A stretch of DNA of 64,000 nt from Ypsolopha sequella (GCA_934047225.1 OW203986.1:29391221-29455220); one strand, 5' to 3'. Shown: positions 46,437 to 56,484, numbered from the stretch's first letter. Program-made: numbers and translations. Notes: generated by a model from the letters alone, not told the origin.

Positions 46437-47062
46437 CCCTCGTATAAGCGCACATCTGAAAAGGGGGTGAAACTAGACCTTATTTTATCGACAAAAAAAT
46501 GTTTTTTTTTTTAGAAATTCTTTGTATAAAACAAAGATTTTCTTTTTAAAATTTTTTTTGCCTACCATGGAGAATATGTATAAAATATGTCATAACTTTT
46601 GATCTATCGCGAGTAATGTAATGAAATAAAACTATTATAATCCTTAAGAATAGACGTTGCATACCAAATCAAAAACAAAACATAACCAACTACCATTACC
46701 ATAAAAATAATATCCAGAAGATTATTTCTTTAATTTTTCCGTCTTTTTTTTCAGTAATAGTCATTTTTTTCAAAATAATGTCCTCGTTTTACTATACTTT
46801 TATTCCTTTTTATCATTGCCTATTCTATTATCTTTCTTACAAAAAAAAAAATACAACGTTCTATCATAAATACAATATTTTCTACGAGCTGTTAACCAAA
46901 GGCACTGCGCTCGCGTCCCATACAAATATTTTTATTATGGTGGATTATTTTTTGAAGATTAAAAAAAAAATCAAAGAATATTTTTTTAATTATTTTTGTC
47001 GATATATTTAGATCTAGTTTCACCCACTTTCGGATGTGCACTTGGACGAGGGCCACACTTTA
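46437..47062 (-). mobile_element. TIR element U, copy 2 (inverted, 626 bp)
   Basis: Ends TACAGTGTGTCCCTCGTATA and CGAGGGCCACACTTTA, with the interior reverse-complementary to copy 1. The frame 46778-47011 is inside. Confidence 0.88.
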
Positions 47063-47066
47063 TATA

Positions 47067-48033
47067 GTTTTTGGGTTCCGTACCGCATCGTGCATCATGG
47101 AAAAACATAACCCTTATTCACGTTGTCCGTCTGTCTGTCTATCTGTCTGTCCATGTGTCAAGGCCCTTTTTCTTAGGCACTAATTGAGTAATCAAGTTAT
47201 AATTAATTCATTAATATTAATGTAGGTACTAAGGTCTATAGCTCCATACTGCTGTAAAAAAAACAAATTTCTAGTAAAAGGAACCGACACGTTTCAACAC
47301 TAAAAAACCCAATCACTGGCTGATCATCAATACCTGTAGGTAGGGTTGCCAACCGTACTTTAAAATAAAGTATCTTACGTTATTTTGGGTCCCTGTACTT
47401 TATACTTTTGAATACCAATAAAGTACGTGAAAATACTTTATTTCAATATTTACGTAAAATTAGACGTAAACTGAAAACAAAAACACAGCTGTAAAGAAAT
47501 CCGAGGGAAAATGTATGTCTTGTGCGCGTTGCGCGTTTGTGTTTATGCAAAGGGCACAAAAAATACAGTTTCACTAAAGGGTTTGAGGATGTTAGTATGG
47601 AGTCTGGCTTTCCTAGTTCCAACCGTGATATTTTTTTCAAAAAATCTTGAACTCCCTTGAAAAAACGATACTTTTTTCTAAAGGACCGTACTTTTTATTT
47701 ACCTTCCCTGAAATCAGATATACTTTATTTCTTCTAATAAAAGTTGGCAACCCTACCTGTAGGGTACTTCCAACACCGTTTATTGCACTGACAGTAAGTG
47801 TTGGTACTTCCTGATGACCTATTCCGAGTTCCCAACTTCATTTTGCAGTTTTGTTTCAAATATGTACGTAATGATAACATCTTTAAGAAAATGCACTTGC
47901 ACACTGTTTCACACTCTATTTACTATTTACACCCAACCGGTTTCGAATATCGATTCATTTTCAAGGCTTTCTGTTTGGGATAAGGGCACTAAACTCTCAG
48001 GGTACCAGTCCTACTCGCACTTGATCGGTTTTA
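47067..48033 (+). repeat. Dispersed repeat D, copy 5, split by a hAT MITE
   Basis: TTTTTGGGTTCCGTACCGC...GTCCGTCTGTCTGTC at the start and CCTACTCGCACTTGATCGGT at the end, with the middle diverged and interrupted at 47341-47755. Confidence 0.65.
47341..47755. mobile_element. hAT MITE, 415 bp, with perfect target duplication
   Basis: TAGGGTTGCCAACCGTACTT ... AAAGTTGGCAACCCTA and CCTGTAGG on both sides (47333-47340, 47756-47763). The minus frame inside is not a gene. Confidence 0.93.
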
Positions 48034-48320
48034 TTTGTTTGTTATAGTGTCATGATTTTATGAAGTGTTTCAGAAAAGAGTTCCTATGACGTTTATATCA
48101 TCCAATCCATAGACATACAATTTTGTTTTATCCAATCATCTCGTCTAGACGTTGGCTAACATTACGGCATCAAAGATTTCAAAAGTAAAGATAAACCCTT
48201 ACCGTAGTATGACAGCACCAAAATGTGTTCACCTTTAAATGGGTGACGCTCACACGTTTGGAATCAGTGGTCATCTGTGATAGTTGGACGCCTTAATGAA
48301 TTTTTACGAGAAAGGTGTCT
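48034..48320. other. Unassigned
   Basis: Mixed composition leading into the THAP-like remnant. It may belong to the same dead transposon, but I cannot trace a frame. Confidence 0.3.
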
Positions 48321-48494
48321 CAATATGCCGCCGTGTGCATTTTTAAATGCACTAACATTTTAAGACATACGAATAAAGCCAGAAGTGTGATATTTCACAT
48401 TCCAAACACATTCAAAAACAATGCAATAGATTTTAGGTGCCAGGGTTCATCTAAACTTTTGAAATCTTTGTACGGTATAGGAACTATTTTATGA
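48321..48494 (+). pseudogene. THAP-type zinc-finger remnant (transposase or host-gene relic)
   Basis: A stop-bounded frame reads VCIFKCTN...SVIFHIPN, resembling the C2-CH start of a THAP domain (C-x(4)-C ... FH-x-P). THAP domains start P-element-type and some other transposases, and some host proteins. The frame ends after about 57 codons and no transposase core follows, so it is a relic. The match is by eye. Confidence 0.4.
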
Positions 48495-48529
48495 AACCTT
48501 CGTCTGAGTATGAAACGGGCTATACTTTT

Positions 48530-49200
48530 CCCGAAAAATGTCCGACGAGTGGACAGAGACAGTTGTCTCAACTCGATGTTACGTATTTGACAGGACTAAA
48601 CTTAATTTAAGTGTTTTGTCTTTTTCTTTCTGTAGCGAAATGACAAGGAAAGAACGCTTAAGGGTCTTACTATTGCCAAATGGGTACTTTCTAAAGCCTA
48701 CTCCTCGTTTACGGCCAAACCAAAAATAATGAAAAAATGTATTATGGATAATCAACTCTTAGACAACATATACAACATTTTTCTTTTTCATACCACCAAA
48801 ACTTCTACATGATTTTTTTTTTTTTTACTGAATGGTGTTTTTTGACCTCAAATTCCCTACTGCTCCTGAGTGGCTTGGCCGATTGAATTCATCTATGCTT
48901 TGATAAATAGATAAACTTGATAACTATAAATATAACATAAGATTATTCAATCGAGTAATCACGTCCAAGTGAAAAGTATAATTTTCTCCTATTTCGCCCT
49001 CTCAAGGACGCAGCGAGCGTCGTAACAGCCACTATGCATTGCGCGCTGATATGAACGTTATTTCAATGTCGTTTCCGTTGATATTAATTTGTAGTGACAA
49101 ATATCGAGCTGCAAGTTTAGTCTTGTCAATTATGTAACACCGAATCGACACCAGTAACAGTGGACAGTGATTGGACCATTTCCGAGGAATGTTTTGTTTA
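48530..49200. mobile_element. Inverted-repeat element V, copy 1 (diverged)
   Basis: The left GTCCGACGAGTGGACAGAGA...ATTTGACAGGACTAAAC corresponds to the reverse complement of 49090-49200 (TGTCCACTGTTACTGGTGTC...TTGACAAGACTAAAC). Frames 48538-48729 and 49032-49223 (-) lie in the arms. Confidence 0.55.
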
Positions 49201-49693
49201 GTCCTCGCTAGACAAATGGGCACAAACGTAAAAATCCACGTACCTACTTACTTATTTAGTTGTGTAGCTTAATAAATAAAGTTCATTTGGTGCTTATTTC
49301 ATTATCACACAAAAAAAACAATTCGTATTTAACCAGGATGCCAGCACATTCTTTTTTAAATTTCGTTTTGTTTTGCAATGGAATGCATATCTTACACAAT
49401 ACAAATATTTTGAATACTCGAGGCAAGTAAAATACTTTCTCAAAGAGAAATTAACTTTTCCCCATGGCCCGCTCATTTGTCCCAACCTGTGGTAAAAATT
49501 TGCATAATTACACTTTGAATATTGACATCTGAGCATTGTTTGTGTTTATAAATATTTTACAATTTGTTGTTTAATGAGAGTCAACAGACAATACTATTGA
49601 TCGGTGAAGAATGGACAACAATATGATTTTTCTTTCACATTACTTTAATCGATATAATAATTATTTTATTAAAATAATAGCGTATACAAAACA
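49201..49693. other. AT-rich, no gene recognised
   Basis: The minus frame 49294-49536 lacks domains. Candidate 3' flank of the small ORF at 49694. Confidence 0.35.
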
Positions 49694-50020
49694 TCATTTT
49701 ATTTCCCATGGGCAATAAAGTTGTATTAAATCCAAAATTTCCCGCGTCAATTTACTTTTTAAAGTATCAGTTGGCCAAAGAGAAGCAAAATGTTTCATAC
49801 CATACATTTGTGTAAACATTTTCCAAAGAGTAGCATAATGTTTCATAGCAGACATTTGTGTAAACATTTTCCAAAGAGTAGCATAATGTTTCATATCAGA
49901 CATTTGTGTAAACATTTTCCAAAGAGTAGCATAACGTTTCATATTGAAACTAGCAGAAGATGGTATTAAAACAGCCAAAGTATGTTTTGATAGTAACTTA
50001 CTCACACTTAAAGATGACAA
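49694..50020 (-). CDS. Small ORF built on 15-residue repeats (108 codons), unknown function
   Basis: On the minus strand, MSSLSVSKLLSKHTLAVLIP precedes four copies of a 15-residue unit (MKHYATLWKMFTQMS and variants), then a unique tail ending ...LYCPWEIK. The DNA is a 45-bp tandem repeat (about 49788-49945), so the frame is preserved across units as long as one unit is open. Units differ by a few substitutions, some changing amino acids (H/R, SD/SA/YG). The N-terminus has a weakly mitochondrial-presequence-like mix of hydroxylated, basic and hydrophobic residues. No known family is recognised. It could be an expressed lineage-specific protein or a chance frame through a minisatellite. Confidence 0.3.
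   Translation of the reverse strand: MSSLSVSKLLSKHTLAVLIPSSASFNMKRYATLWKMFTQMSDMKHYATLWKMFTQMSAMKHYATLWKMFTQMYGMKHFASLWPTDTLKSKLTREILDLIQLYCPWEIK
49788..49945 (-). repeat. 45-bp tandem repeat, about 3.5 units
   Basis: Units contain ACATTTGTGTAAACATTTTC followed by CAAAGAGTAGCATAA (plus-strand reading). Unit copies are nearly identical, so expansion looks recent. The length is a multiple of three and lies within the minus-strand frame 49694-50020. Confidence 0.85.
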
Positions 50021-50138
50021 AACGATTTATATGTGCTTCTCTCCGACAAAAGCGAGCTTGCCAAACGAGGATTTTACTCTGAAGGTATATACGAGTAACT
50101 TGTCCAGCTGATATTCTTAACGCACTTCCTATACTATG

Positions 50139-50600
50139 TACCTTGGAGTCATCCTTGACGAAAATCTCAGATGGGACAAAAATGTTTGCGCAGTATCGAC
50201 ATAAATTTTAAGACTAGTCCACGTTTATGGGAAACTCAGAAATATTCTATCAGAAAAATTACTCTGGCGTATTTACCTGGCTCTTACACAATCAATTATG
50301 TTGTATGGGGATAACTGTGGGTCTAGCGTTATGAATAAGCTGATAATAGCGCATAAACAAAACTTGAAAATTATTGAACGCAAACCCCTCAGGTTTCCCT
50401 CAAGTGAAATCTTTAAAATATGCCCCAGAAAGATTTTTATCTGGCGAACAGCTGTTTATATGTCTAAACATCTACAGGACTTTTCGTTGTTGAGTTCGAA
50501 CAGAAACTCTCGAAAAGATGCAAGGCGAAAATACATAGCACCTTTTAAATCTTCCCCCTTCGGACGAAAAATTTTCTGTGCATTAGCGCCTCGTCTGTAG
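50139..50600 (+). pseudogene. LINE reverse-transcriptase C-terminal fragment (Jockey/I/R1-like)
   Basis: One frame reads YLGVILDENLRWDK..., then KLLWRIYLALTQSIMLYGD..., then ...FPSSEIFKICPRKIF, matching the region after the palm of non-LTR reverse transcriptases (the YLGV(I/K)LD and Y..L..SI..YG blocks). It stays open for about 150 codons with a single in-frame TAA (about 50202-50204). No catalytic YADD is visible upstream, so this is a 5'-truncated dead copy. The clade is uncertain. Confidence 0.75.
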
Positions 50601-50643
50601 TTATCATCTATTACCTGATAATGGTATCGATTCGGCATAACAC

Positions 50644-50763
50644 GTCTTAACTTATTTGACAGAACTAACCTTATTTTAAGCGTCCTGTCTTTTTCTTTCT
50701 TTATCGAAAAGACAAGGACAGAACGCTTAAATTAAGTTTAGTCCTGTCAAATAAGTTAAGATG
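50644..50763. repeat. Palindrome, element V copy 2
   Basis: CTTAACTTATTTGACAGAAC and its mirror GTCCTGTCAAATAAGTTAAG around TTTTTCTTTCTTTATCGAAA. Shares GACAAGGACAGAACGCTTAA-type sequence with 48644-48665. Confidence 0.75.
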
Positions 50764-51030
50764 TGCTTCACCGAATCGGTACCAATGTCTCCAATTATAT
50801 TTATACTGACACAGAACCTTTCCTAAAACGTAAATATATTTTAAATGAAAAGTAAAAAGAATATTTAATAGAGAATAATTCGCAGAAATCGACTTTTCTC
50901 GGAGATGAGACTTCATGTGACCTAGCTAGATCGATTTTTCGCTCTTGAAAACCCGAGTACTGTGAATTTTATCGAAATTCTTAGAGCCGTTTTGTAGAAC
51001 CAGATTATATATTTTTATACAAATAATAAA
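50764..51030. other. Unassigned flank of V copy 2
   Basis: TGCTTCACCGAATCGGTACC resembles the ACCGAATCGACACC at 49140, so part may belong to V. Confidence 0.35.
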
Positions 51031-51111
51031 GCCAATTCTGAAGGCTTTAATTTTAGTTTTAGTGCTGTTAAAACTAAACTGTGTTCAGTGTAAAATAGTC
51101 CTAATTTACTT

Positions 51112-51363
51112 GATTTATATAAAAACGGCTCACCTCAATACGTGTTATGATCGGGAAAGCCGACCAGTTTCAGCAGATTTAGACTGCCTTCATCTGGGCG
51201 AGTAAAGACGTTTACGTGTGAGGCGTAACGTCGTCGCGTAAGCGTCTTTACTCGCCCAGATGAAGGCAGTCTAAATCTGCTGAAACTGGTCGGCTTTCCC
51301 GATCATAACACGTTTGTGAGCCGTTTTTATATAAATCATGAATTATCCTCAAGTCTCATTTAA
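51112..51363. mobile_element. Inverted element R, 252 bp, 13-bp target duplication
   Basis: Arms 51112-51210 and 51242-51339 are almost perfect inverted copies (e.g. GGGAAAGCCGACCAGTTTCA). TCCTAATTTACTT flanks the element (51099-51111, 51364-51376). A long duplication of this kind fits target-primed insertion, as in Penelope-like elements, not a cut-and-paste MITE. Each arm contains a hammerhead-like core. Confidence 0.8.
51257..51306 (+). ncRNA. Hammerhead-ribozyme-like motif in element R (mirrored at about 51146-51195)
   Basis: CAGATGA (51257-51263, consensus CUGAUGA with one change), hairpin GCAG-TCTAAAT-CTGC (51266-51280), GAAA (51282-51285), then hairpin GGTCGG-CTTTC-CCGATC (51288-51304) followed by ATA, an NUH-type cleavage triplet. 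Box order and two hairpins match a type-I hammerhead. The changed core base probably lowers activity, and stem I pairing is not clear. Confidence 0.45.
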
Positions 51364-51559
51364 TCCTAATTTACTTATTTACTTTGGAATTATTTTAGTT
51401 TTGACAGCACTAAAACTAAAACTAAAGCCTTTAGAATCGGCTACATTGCTTGTTTAAACTATGGAGGGGATTCTTATCCACTCGCACTTCATATTTTTTT
51501 TCCTTTCCCGAAATTTTTATTTTATTAATAAGGTTGAAGAGACAGAGAGAATAAAAAGC

Positions 51560-51700
51560 AATTACCTACACGTATTCGATATATTTCGTTCGACTCCTTC
51601 AATGGGGTTATCATCGCCATGATTCAACTGATGATGACCCCACTTGTAACCCCATCGAAATAGGCGAAATATAACGTATACAATATGGTTTTTCTTCGTA
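51560..51700. repeat. Hairpin-rich repeat
   Basis: GGGGTTATCATC (51604) pairs with GATGATGACCCC within 40 bases, and CGATATATTTCG is mirrored by CGAAATATA. Resembles structured ends of PLE-like moth repeats; unassigned. Confidence 0.5.
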
Positions 51701-51735
51701 TTTTCTTCTACTATTCATACCTAAAGTGAAATTGA

Positions 51736-51960
51736 TTTATGCAGCCAAATTCATACCGAAGTCTTAGTAAGTGATGAGTATCACGGATCAATAACACTTT
51801 AATACGCTTTTGTTAATTTCGCAAAATAAAATGTTGACCTTCCATAGTAATTGACTCGGGGCTGCGCTTGCGCTTGTAGGGAACACGGAAAAAATAATTT
51901 ACGAATTTCACACGTTGGTACTGAGCACTAACAGACTCTTTACTATAAATTTGGCTATAT
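51736..51960. mobile_element. MITE A, decayed copy 4
   Basis: CCAAATTCATACCGAAGTCTTAG...TCACGGATCAATAACA parallels copies 1-3 with many changes. Confidence 0.55.
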
Positions 51961-51964
51961 AAAT

Positions 51965-52095
51965 AAACTAGCTTTTGGTGGCGGCTCCGCCCGCACTGAT
52001 TTAGTTGCCTATATCACTTTCCGGCCCATAAAATTTCTCTATGCAAAAAATCACGTCGATCCGTTGCTCCGTTCCGGCAAGAAGGACAAACCAAC
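51965..52095 (+). repeat. Dispersed repeat T fragment
   Basis: AACTAGCTTTTGGTGGCGGC...CCGCCCGC and TCACGTCGATCCGTTGCTCC-type sequence, as at 7205 and 44822. Confidence 0.6.
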
Positions 52096-52104
52096 AAACA
52101 CACT

Positions 52105-52108
52105 TCCG

Positions 52109-52156
<48 letters not shown>

Positions 52157-52160
52157 TATA
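52105..52160. repeat. (TA)n microsatellite
   Basis: About 27 TA units with one TG interruption, directly before MITE A3. Confidence 0.95.
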
Positions 52161-52371
52161 CAAGGTGAATTTGTGAACATCGTCCAAATGGTAACTCATC
52201 AGGATCATGAACCAATAACGATTTTTGTAAAATTCATAAAACTAAATTAATAAATCCATAAAAGTCGAAATTTCATTAAACAAACTTCACAAAAATTGTT
52301 ATCGATTCATGATGCTGATCACTTACCAAGCCTCCAGTATGAATTTGGACGATGATCAAAAAGTCACCTTG
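52159..52371. mobile_element. MITE A, copy 3
   Basis: TACAAGGTGAATTTGTGAAC ... GATCAAAAAGTCACCTTG. Internal deletion relative to copy 2. A stray A end (AGTCACCTTGTATA) follows at 52423-52436. Confidence 0.85.
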
Positions 52372-52550
52372 AATGTATAGATAGATAGATATTAATATAC
52401 AGTCGGACGGGAAGTCACCTTGTATAATTAAAGCCATTTACTGATAAAAAAATACATAACATTAAAATTAAAACAATGTAAAACATTACGTATTTGTATT
52501 TACATTATATTCTTGTTGTAAGCAAGTTTTTCTTTTATTGTTTAACTAAG

Positions 52551-53177
52551 CAGTGTTTTTCAATCTTTGTCATAACGCGGCCCCCTTAGTATGGAAACAT
52601 ATTTCGTGATCCGTTACCCTTGTTTATTAACGAGAAATAGGCGCAACCATCACATTAGGGGCGCCTAGATATAACATTTTGGACAAGAATGGTTTTCTGC
52701 GACCCCCTTAAGGCGATACGTAAAAGTTTTAGCGTCCCTGTTACTCCATATGCGAAAAAACCCTCAGCACGAGTAGGACGGATTCGTGGAAAAGTAGCAA
52801 AAAGTCGGTTTTTTATTAATATAAAATGTTTTAAGCTATTTGGTCAAAAAGATTTTCAAGGAGACTTTACAAATACATAATATCCACATTCTGAATGCAA
52901 TTCACAATTAAATTAGGATTTCAGAATCACAGGAAAAAATAAAACAATTTAGAGGTCTTTTCGGAATTAAATTCTATCGAGAAAATTTCATCCAATCGCG
53001 TTTTTCTTCAGTGAAAATCTTAATCAAATACTGAATAAACATTTACCCAAAAATGAAATACGTAGACGACGTTATAGTGGAGTAAATGGAATTCGAAAAA
53101 ACCCCTTTTTTTTGGTATCGCCTTTAAGAGGCTTCGTGACCCCCGAGGGGTTGCGATCCACAGTTTGAAAAACACTG
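52551..53177. mobile_element. hAT-type MITE with MITE C3 nested inside
   Basis: CAGTGTTTTTCAATCTTTG ... CACAGTTTGAAAAACACTG ends, with CGGCCCCC / CCCCCGAGGGG tracts. No clear 8-bp duplication outside. Confidence 0.8.
52712..53123. mobile_element. TTAA-flanked MITE C, copy 3
   Basis: GGCGATACG ... GGTATCGCCT between TTAA sites (52708-52711, 53124-53127). Opposite in orientation to C1/C2. The frames 52689-52880 and 53072-53335 (-) overlap it. Confidence 0.88.
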
Positions 53178-54429
53178 ATGTAGATGGTCCATGTTGTAGT
53201 GTTAGGAGAGAGACACTTGGCGCCCGCCCACATCAGATACAGTGTCTGACCTTGTAACCTTGACCTACGGGACCTTCGCTTCTCTCTCACTCTGATCTGA
53301 AGCTCGTTTATTGAACCCTTATTCTTAGAAAACATTTTGAGATCTTTGTGAAATGTTTCTTCTTCCCTTTGAGGGTTTATTTGTTTTCTGTACCAACGTT
53401 ATTCGACTCCTAAAGGCGTCATTACGCGCAAACCTCCATACAAACGATGTCACCACATTGTGGGGTGTCTATGGAATATTATTATAATATTTTTGTCTGA
53501 GCCCATTAACGTTATCTAGATCTATGTTTAAGTGGAACTAAAAACCGTGAAATTTGAGTAACATTAACAAAAAACCCCTAAAAACATTAATTTAACTGTT
53601 TTTTTTACCAAAAGTGTAGCCGAATGTGCTTTTATAGTCTTAGAGAAAATCAAAAAATTAATACAAGTGAGATATCGAAAATTTCATCTAGATTCATAAT
53701 AACATTATTTCATAATAACCAAAAATAATGTTTGAAAACGTCCACAGTCTTGCCAAAACGTGGTTTCTCCTGAAACATGTTTTCAATTTTGCGCCCGCGA
53801 CGAATTCGTCACGATTGTGTTGTCCTCGCAAGTTTTATGGAGCGTGCACCTTATAGCGAAATGAAACAGCATGCCATTTGGCCACGCCCATAGCTGACGA
53901 CCATCCTTAATACTTCCGATTGTCGACACTAGTTCAAACATAATCAGTATCACTATCAAATAAACATCTTGATTACGAAAGAGTACAAGTGTTTTATCGA
54001 AATGCTTTTCCCCTCAAATTAATTTAAATAAATAAGCCCAACGTTACAGAGATAAATTCTCAAAAATCACAATAATTTTCATGAAAATATCTTGCTTTTA
54101 TACCTTTTGTTTTGTCTGATTTAAGCATAGTGAAAATAATAAGAGATCGCTTTTATTGTTACTTAAAACTTAAGGATGGACCTGACCCTAGAACACGAAC
54201 AACGCCATACTTTCGAGGGTTCTTTGGAAGAAGTAAGGACTCTCCTTAAATTGAAAAAATATATATGATCTTTTGATCTTTTACGAAGCCAACGTCAATA
54301 AACAATGTCTAAAAATATATATTTCCAACCTATATTTTTTGGTTTTTAAACGTTCTGTTTTTTTCATATGTCAATAGCTAATAGAAATATGAAGTTGTAG
54401 CATAGCAAATTTTATAAGGAGCGGTTATC
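53178..54429. other. Unassigned
   Basis: A GC-richer patch at 53790-53940 (CCGCGACGAATTCGTCACGA) could be regulatory; no frame or repeat partner seen. Confidence 0.35.
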
Positions 54430-54930
54430 TCAAAGTTTTCGCGTCGTTTTTATTTGCTTGCCGGAAAGTTTCGGTTTACCCTCTGTTCTAGACATGAAGT
54501 TCGCTCGCTTGTCTGGTGCGAGAACGAGTTGGTTTCCGGTTATTGCTCGATCAGTCTTTTGGGCTGTCAAGACGTGTCTTGTGTTTTTATTTTTGGTTCC
54601 TTGTCTGGAAAACAATAATGGCGGATTTTGCCAACACGAGTTATTGAAAGTTTCTAAGAAGGATTTTTGGAGGTGATTGTTGGAGTTTTTTTGGCCGGGT
54701 TGGTGGGAGATCTGACCTATTGTCGGATCATGGGAGTTTTTGCCGATTTGCTTCTGTCGTGAATTTTGTCCAGCTGGCTGAGAGATGATCGCCGCGTGGT
54801 GTTTCACGGTCAAGCCGTCCCTTTGTTAGCGAGGTTGAAGATCATTGACCTTGAAGTTGGACAGCGGACGGCGTGCCAGTTTGGTAGAACAAATGTTTGG
54901 CGAATTTCAAGTATGTGTTGAAATTTTTAT
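54430..54930. other. GC-richer block of unknown nature
   Basis: The composition is less AT-rich than its flanks. The minus frame 54430-54813 (127 codons, Gln/Lys/Asn-rich) and the plus frame 54458-54676 overlap. Neither shows a domain. It may be an LTR or UTR of an old retroelement, or a non-coding transcript. Confidence 0.25.
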
Positions 54931-55254
54931 TTTTAACCTCACATAATAACGGTGCCTTGGACGGTATGTTTTCAAGACACTTAGTTATATGTCTTTTTGT
55001 TAACCAAGTGTAAATTCTTCTTCCTGTTTCACTGAATAACCTAAAATGTAAAATTTAATGTTTCCGTAATTTTTCCTGGTAGAATTGAATGGTGTACCAG
55101 ACGATTTAGTGTAAAGAGAATGATCGACAAATAGGTATTATTTAGTTGGATTCACGGCTCCACTGAGCTAGATTTTATTTGGAAATTATTTCCCTTGTTT
55201 GTTTTCAAGTTTTGTTACTCTTAAAGTTTTTTTTCAAATGTAATTTCACAAGAT

Positions 55255-55440
55255 TCAATGTAATCTAGTTACCTGTGGTTAAGGCGGTAACTAACCCATC
55301 TAGTTTATTCACTTAAATGTTTTATTAATGTCTTGGCAAAACTAATTCCAATGTAATATTGCTACCTGATGTTAAGGCGGTAACTGACACAACTATTAGA
55401 GGTTCTAAAAGTTTTAGTAATGTCTTGGCAGAATATATGC
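55255..55440. repeat. Two diverged direct repeats, about 100 bp
   Basis: CAATGTAAT...TACCTG, GTTAAGGCGGTAACTAAC and TTTTATTAATGTCTTGGCA recur (GTTAAGGCGGTAACTGAC, TTTTAGTAATGTCTTGGCA). Confidence 0.7.
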
Positions 55441-55634
55441 CAAATGTAAGGTCTTGGCCAAAAGTTTGTAACAATGTAATATTTTCCGTAACACCTTCAG
55501 TCTTGTGAATCTTTACATAATTTTGTGATAAAGTTAAATACACTTAATTGTAAAGTACCTCGAAGTTTTCTTCAGAACCTTTTACCAACTGTTAGGATAC
55601 AATTAGGTCACTTTTAAATTTTATCTTGTTCAGT

Positions 55635-55678
55635 AGCACGACTGGTGGAAAAGACCGGGTACCCGCCGGTCGTGCTAT
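55635..55678. repeat. Short hairpin
   Basis: AGCACGACTGG is mirrored by CCGGTCGTGCT around AAAGACCGGGTACCCG. Strong stem, unknown role; not followed by a T-run, so not a terminator call. Confidence 0.6.
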
Positions 55679-55705
55679 CTGACAATGTTAATCTACTTAA
55701 ATTTA

Positions 55706-55917
55706 ATATTTTTTTGTCCAAAAAATATTTCAGTATTGGCTAAAAAAACCCTCCAATTTGTTGTTTCGCTGCGTGATTATTAGTATTACCCGTTGAAGAG
55801 AAATAGGCCAATGAGCCAACATATAACCGCTTCTATCAAAAGCTAAATAAAGTCTTTGCCATTGGACTTTTTGTGCTGGATAAGTAACAAAAAAAATTGC
55901 TAGCGTAGGCCATACTC
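55706..55917 (-). mobile_element. MITE E, copy 4 (truncated)
   Basis: Only the GAGGATGGCATACCCTAGCA half survives (as its reverse complement), ending at TTAA (55918-55921). Confidence 0.8.
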
Positions 55918-55921
55918 TTAA

Positions 55922-56484
55922 ATACAATCTCTAGATAAAATTATGTATGGTAGTTCTTGAGACTCTTTCATAAGGTTAAAAGTTGTACATCAATAGGAAG
56001 CGTATAGTGGGGTACTATTGAGGAAAATTGATTTTCACCCTTATGAAAATACTAATAAGAGAGAAAAGTGACCTGCAGAACTTTACCCGATGGTACATGT
56101 TTAGAAATTAAACCAAGCCTTCTTGTGTGTATTAAATATTTGTAGGTATATAACTTGTTTATTACGTCAGATGCAAAACAACAGAGGATTTCATAATTAG
56201 ATGCGTGTAAAATTTACTTAAATCCGTTTTTTAATAACCGCTAATTAAGGGAAATCGGTGGAAATTATTATTTATGTACGCGAATCGTTGAATTATGCTT
56301 ATTATTACATATGGAGCATGGAATACGCTATATCTACATTACGCTTTGTAACCAAGACTGCCTTAAAATACAAGTAATTAGTGTACTTTTTGGGCGATCG
56401 CTCCTCATCCTAAGTGTCATTGGCAGACCTCGCAGTCAGAGCTCCAGTAAAGTTTTTTTCTGTTGGTTGCAGAGTTATAATATA
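55922..56484. other. No feature recognised
   Basis: AT-rich to mixed. The frame 56311-56553 has no domain and ends in MITE X. Confidence 0.4.

Larger units (their letters stand above)
51032..51440. repeat. Palindromic repeat S, copy 2, opened by element R
   Basis: Outer arms GGCTTTAATTTTAGTTTTAG (51043) and CTAAAACTAAAACTAAAGCC (51409) match S1 at 16819-16922. The centre is replaced by element R. Confidence 0.85.

Noticed and set aside
51560..51700. Third hammerhead candidate (CTGATGA ... GAAA)
   Set aside because: The segment between the boxes cannot form stem II; the real structure is a different hairpin.
54430..54813. 127-codon minus-strand frame, Gln/Lys/Asn-rich, gag-like at a glance
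   Set aside because: No zinc knuckle, protease or RT nearby; kept only as an unassigned block.
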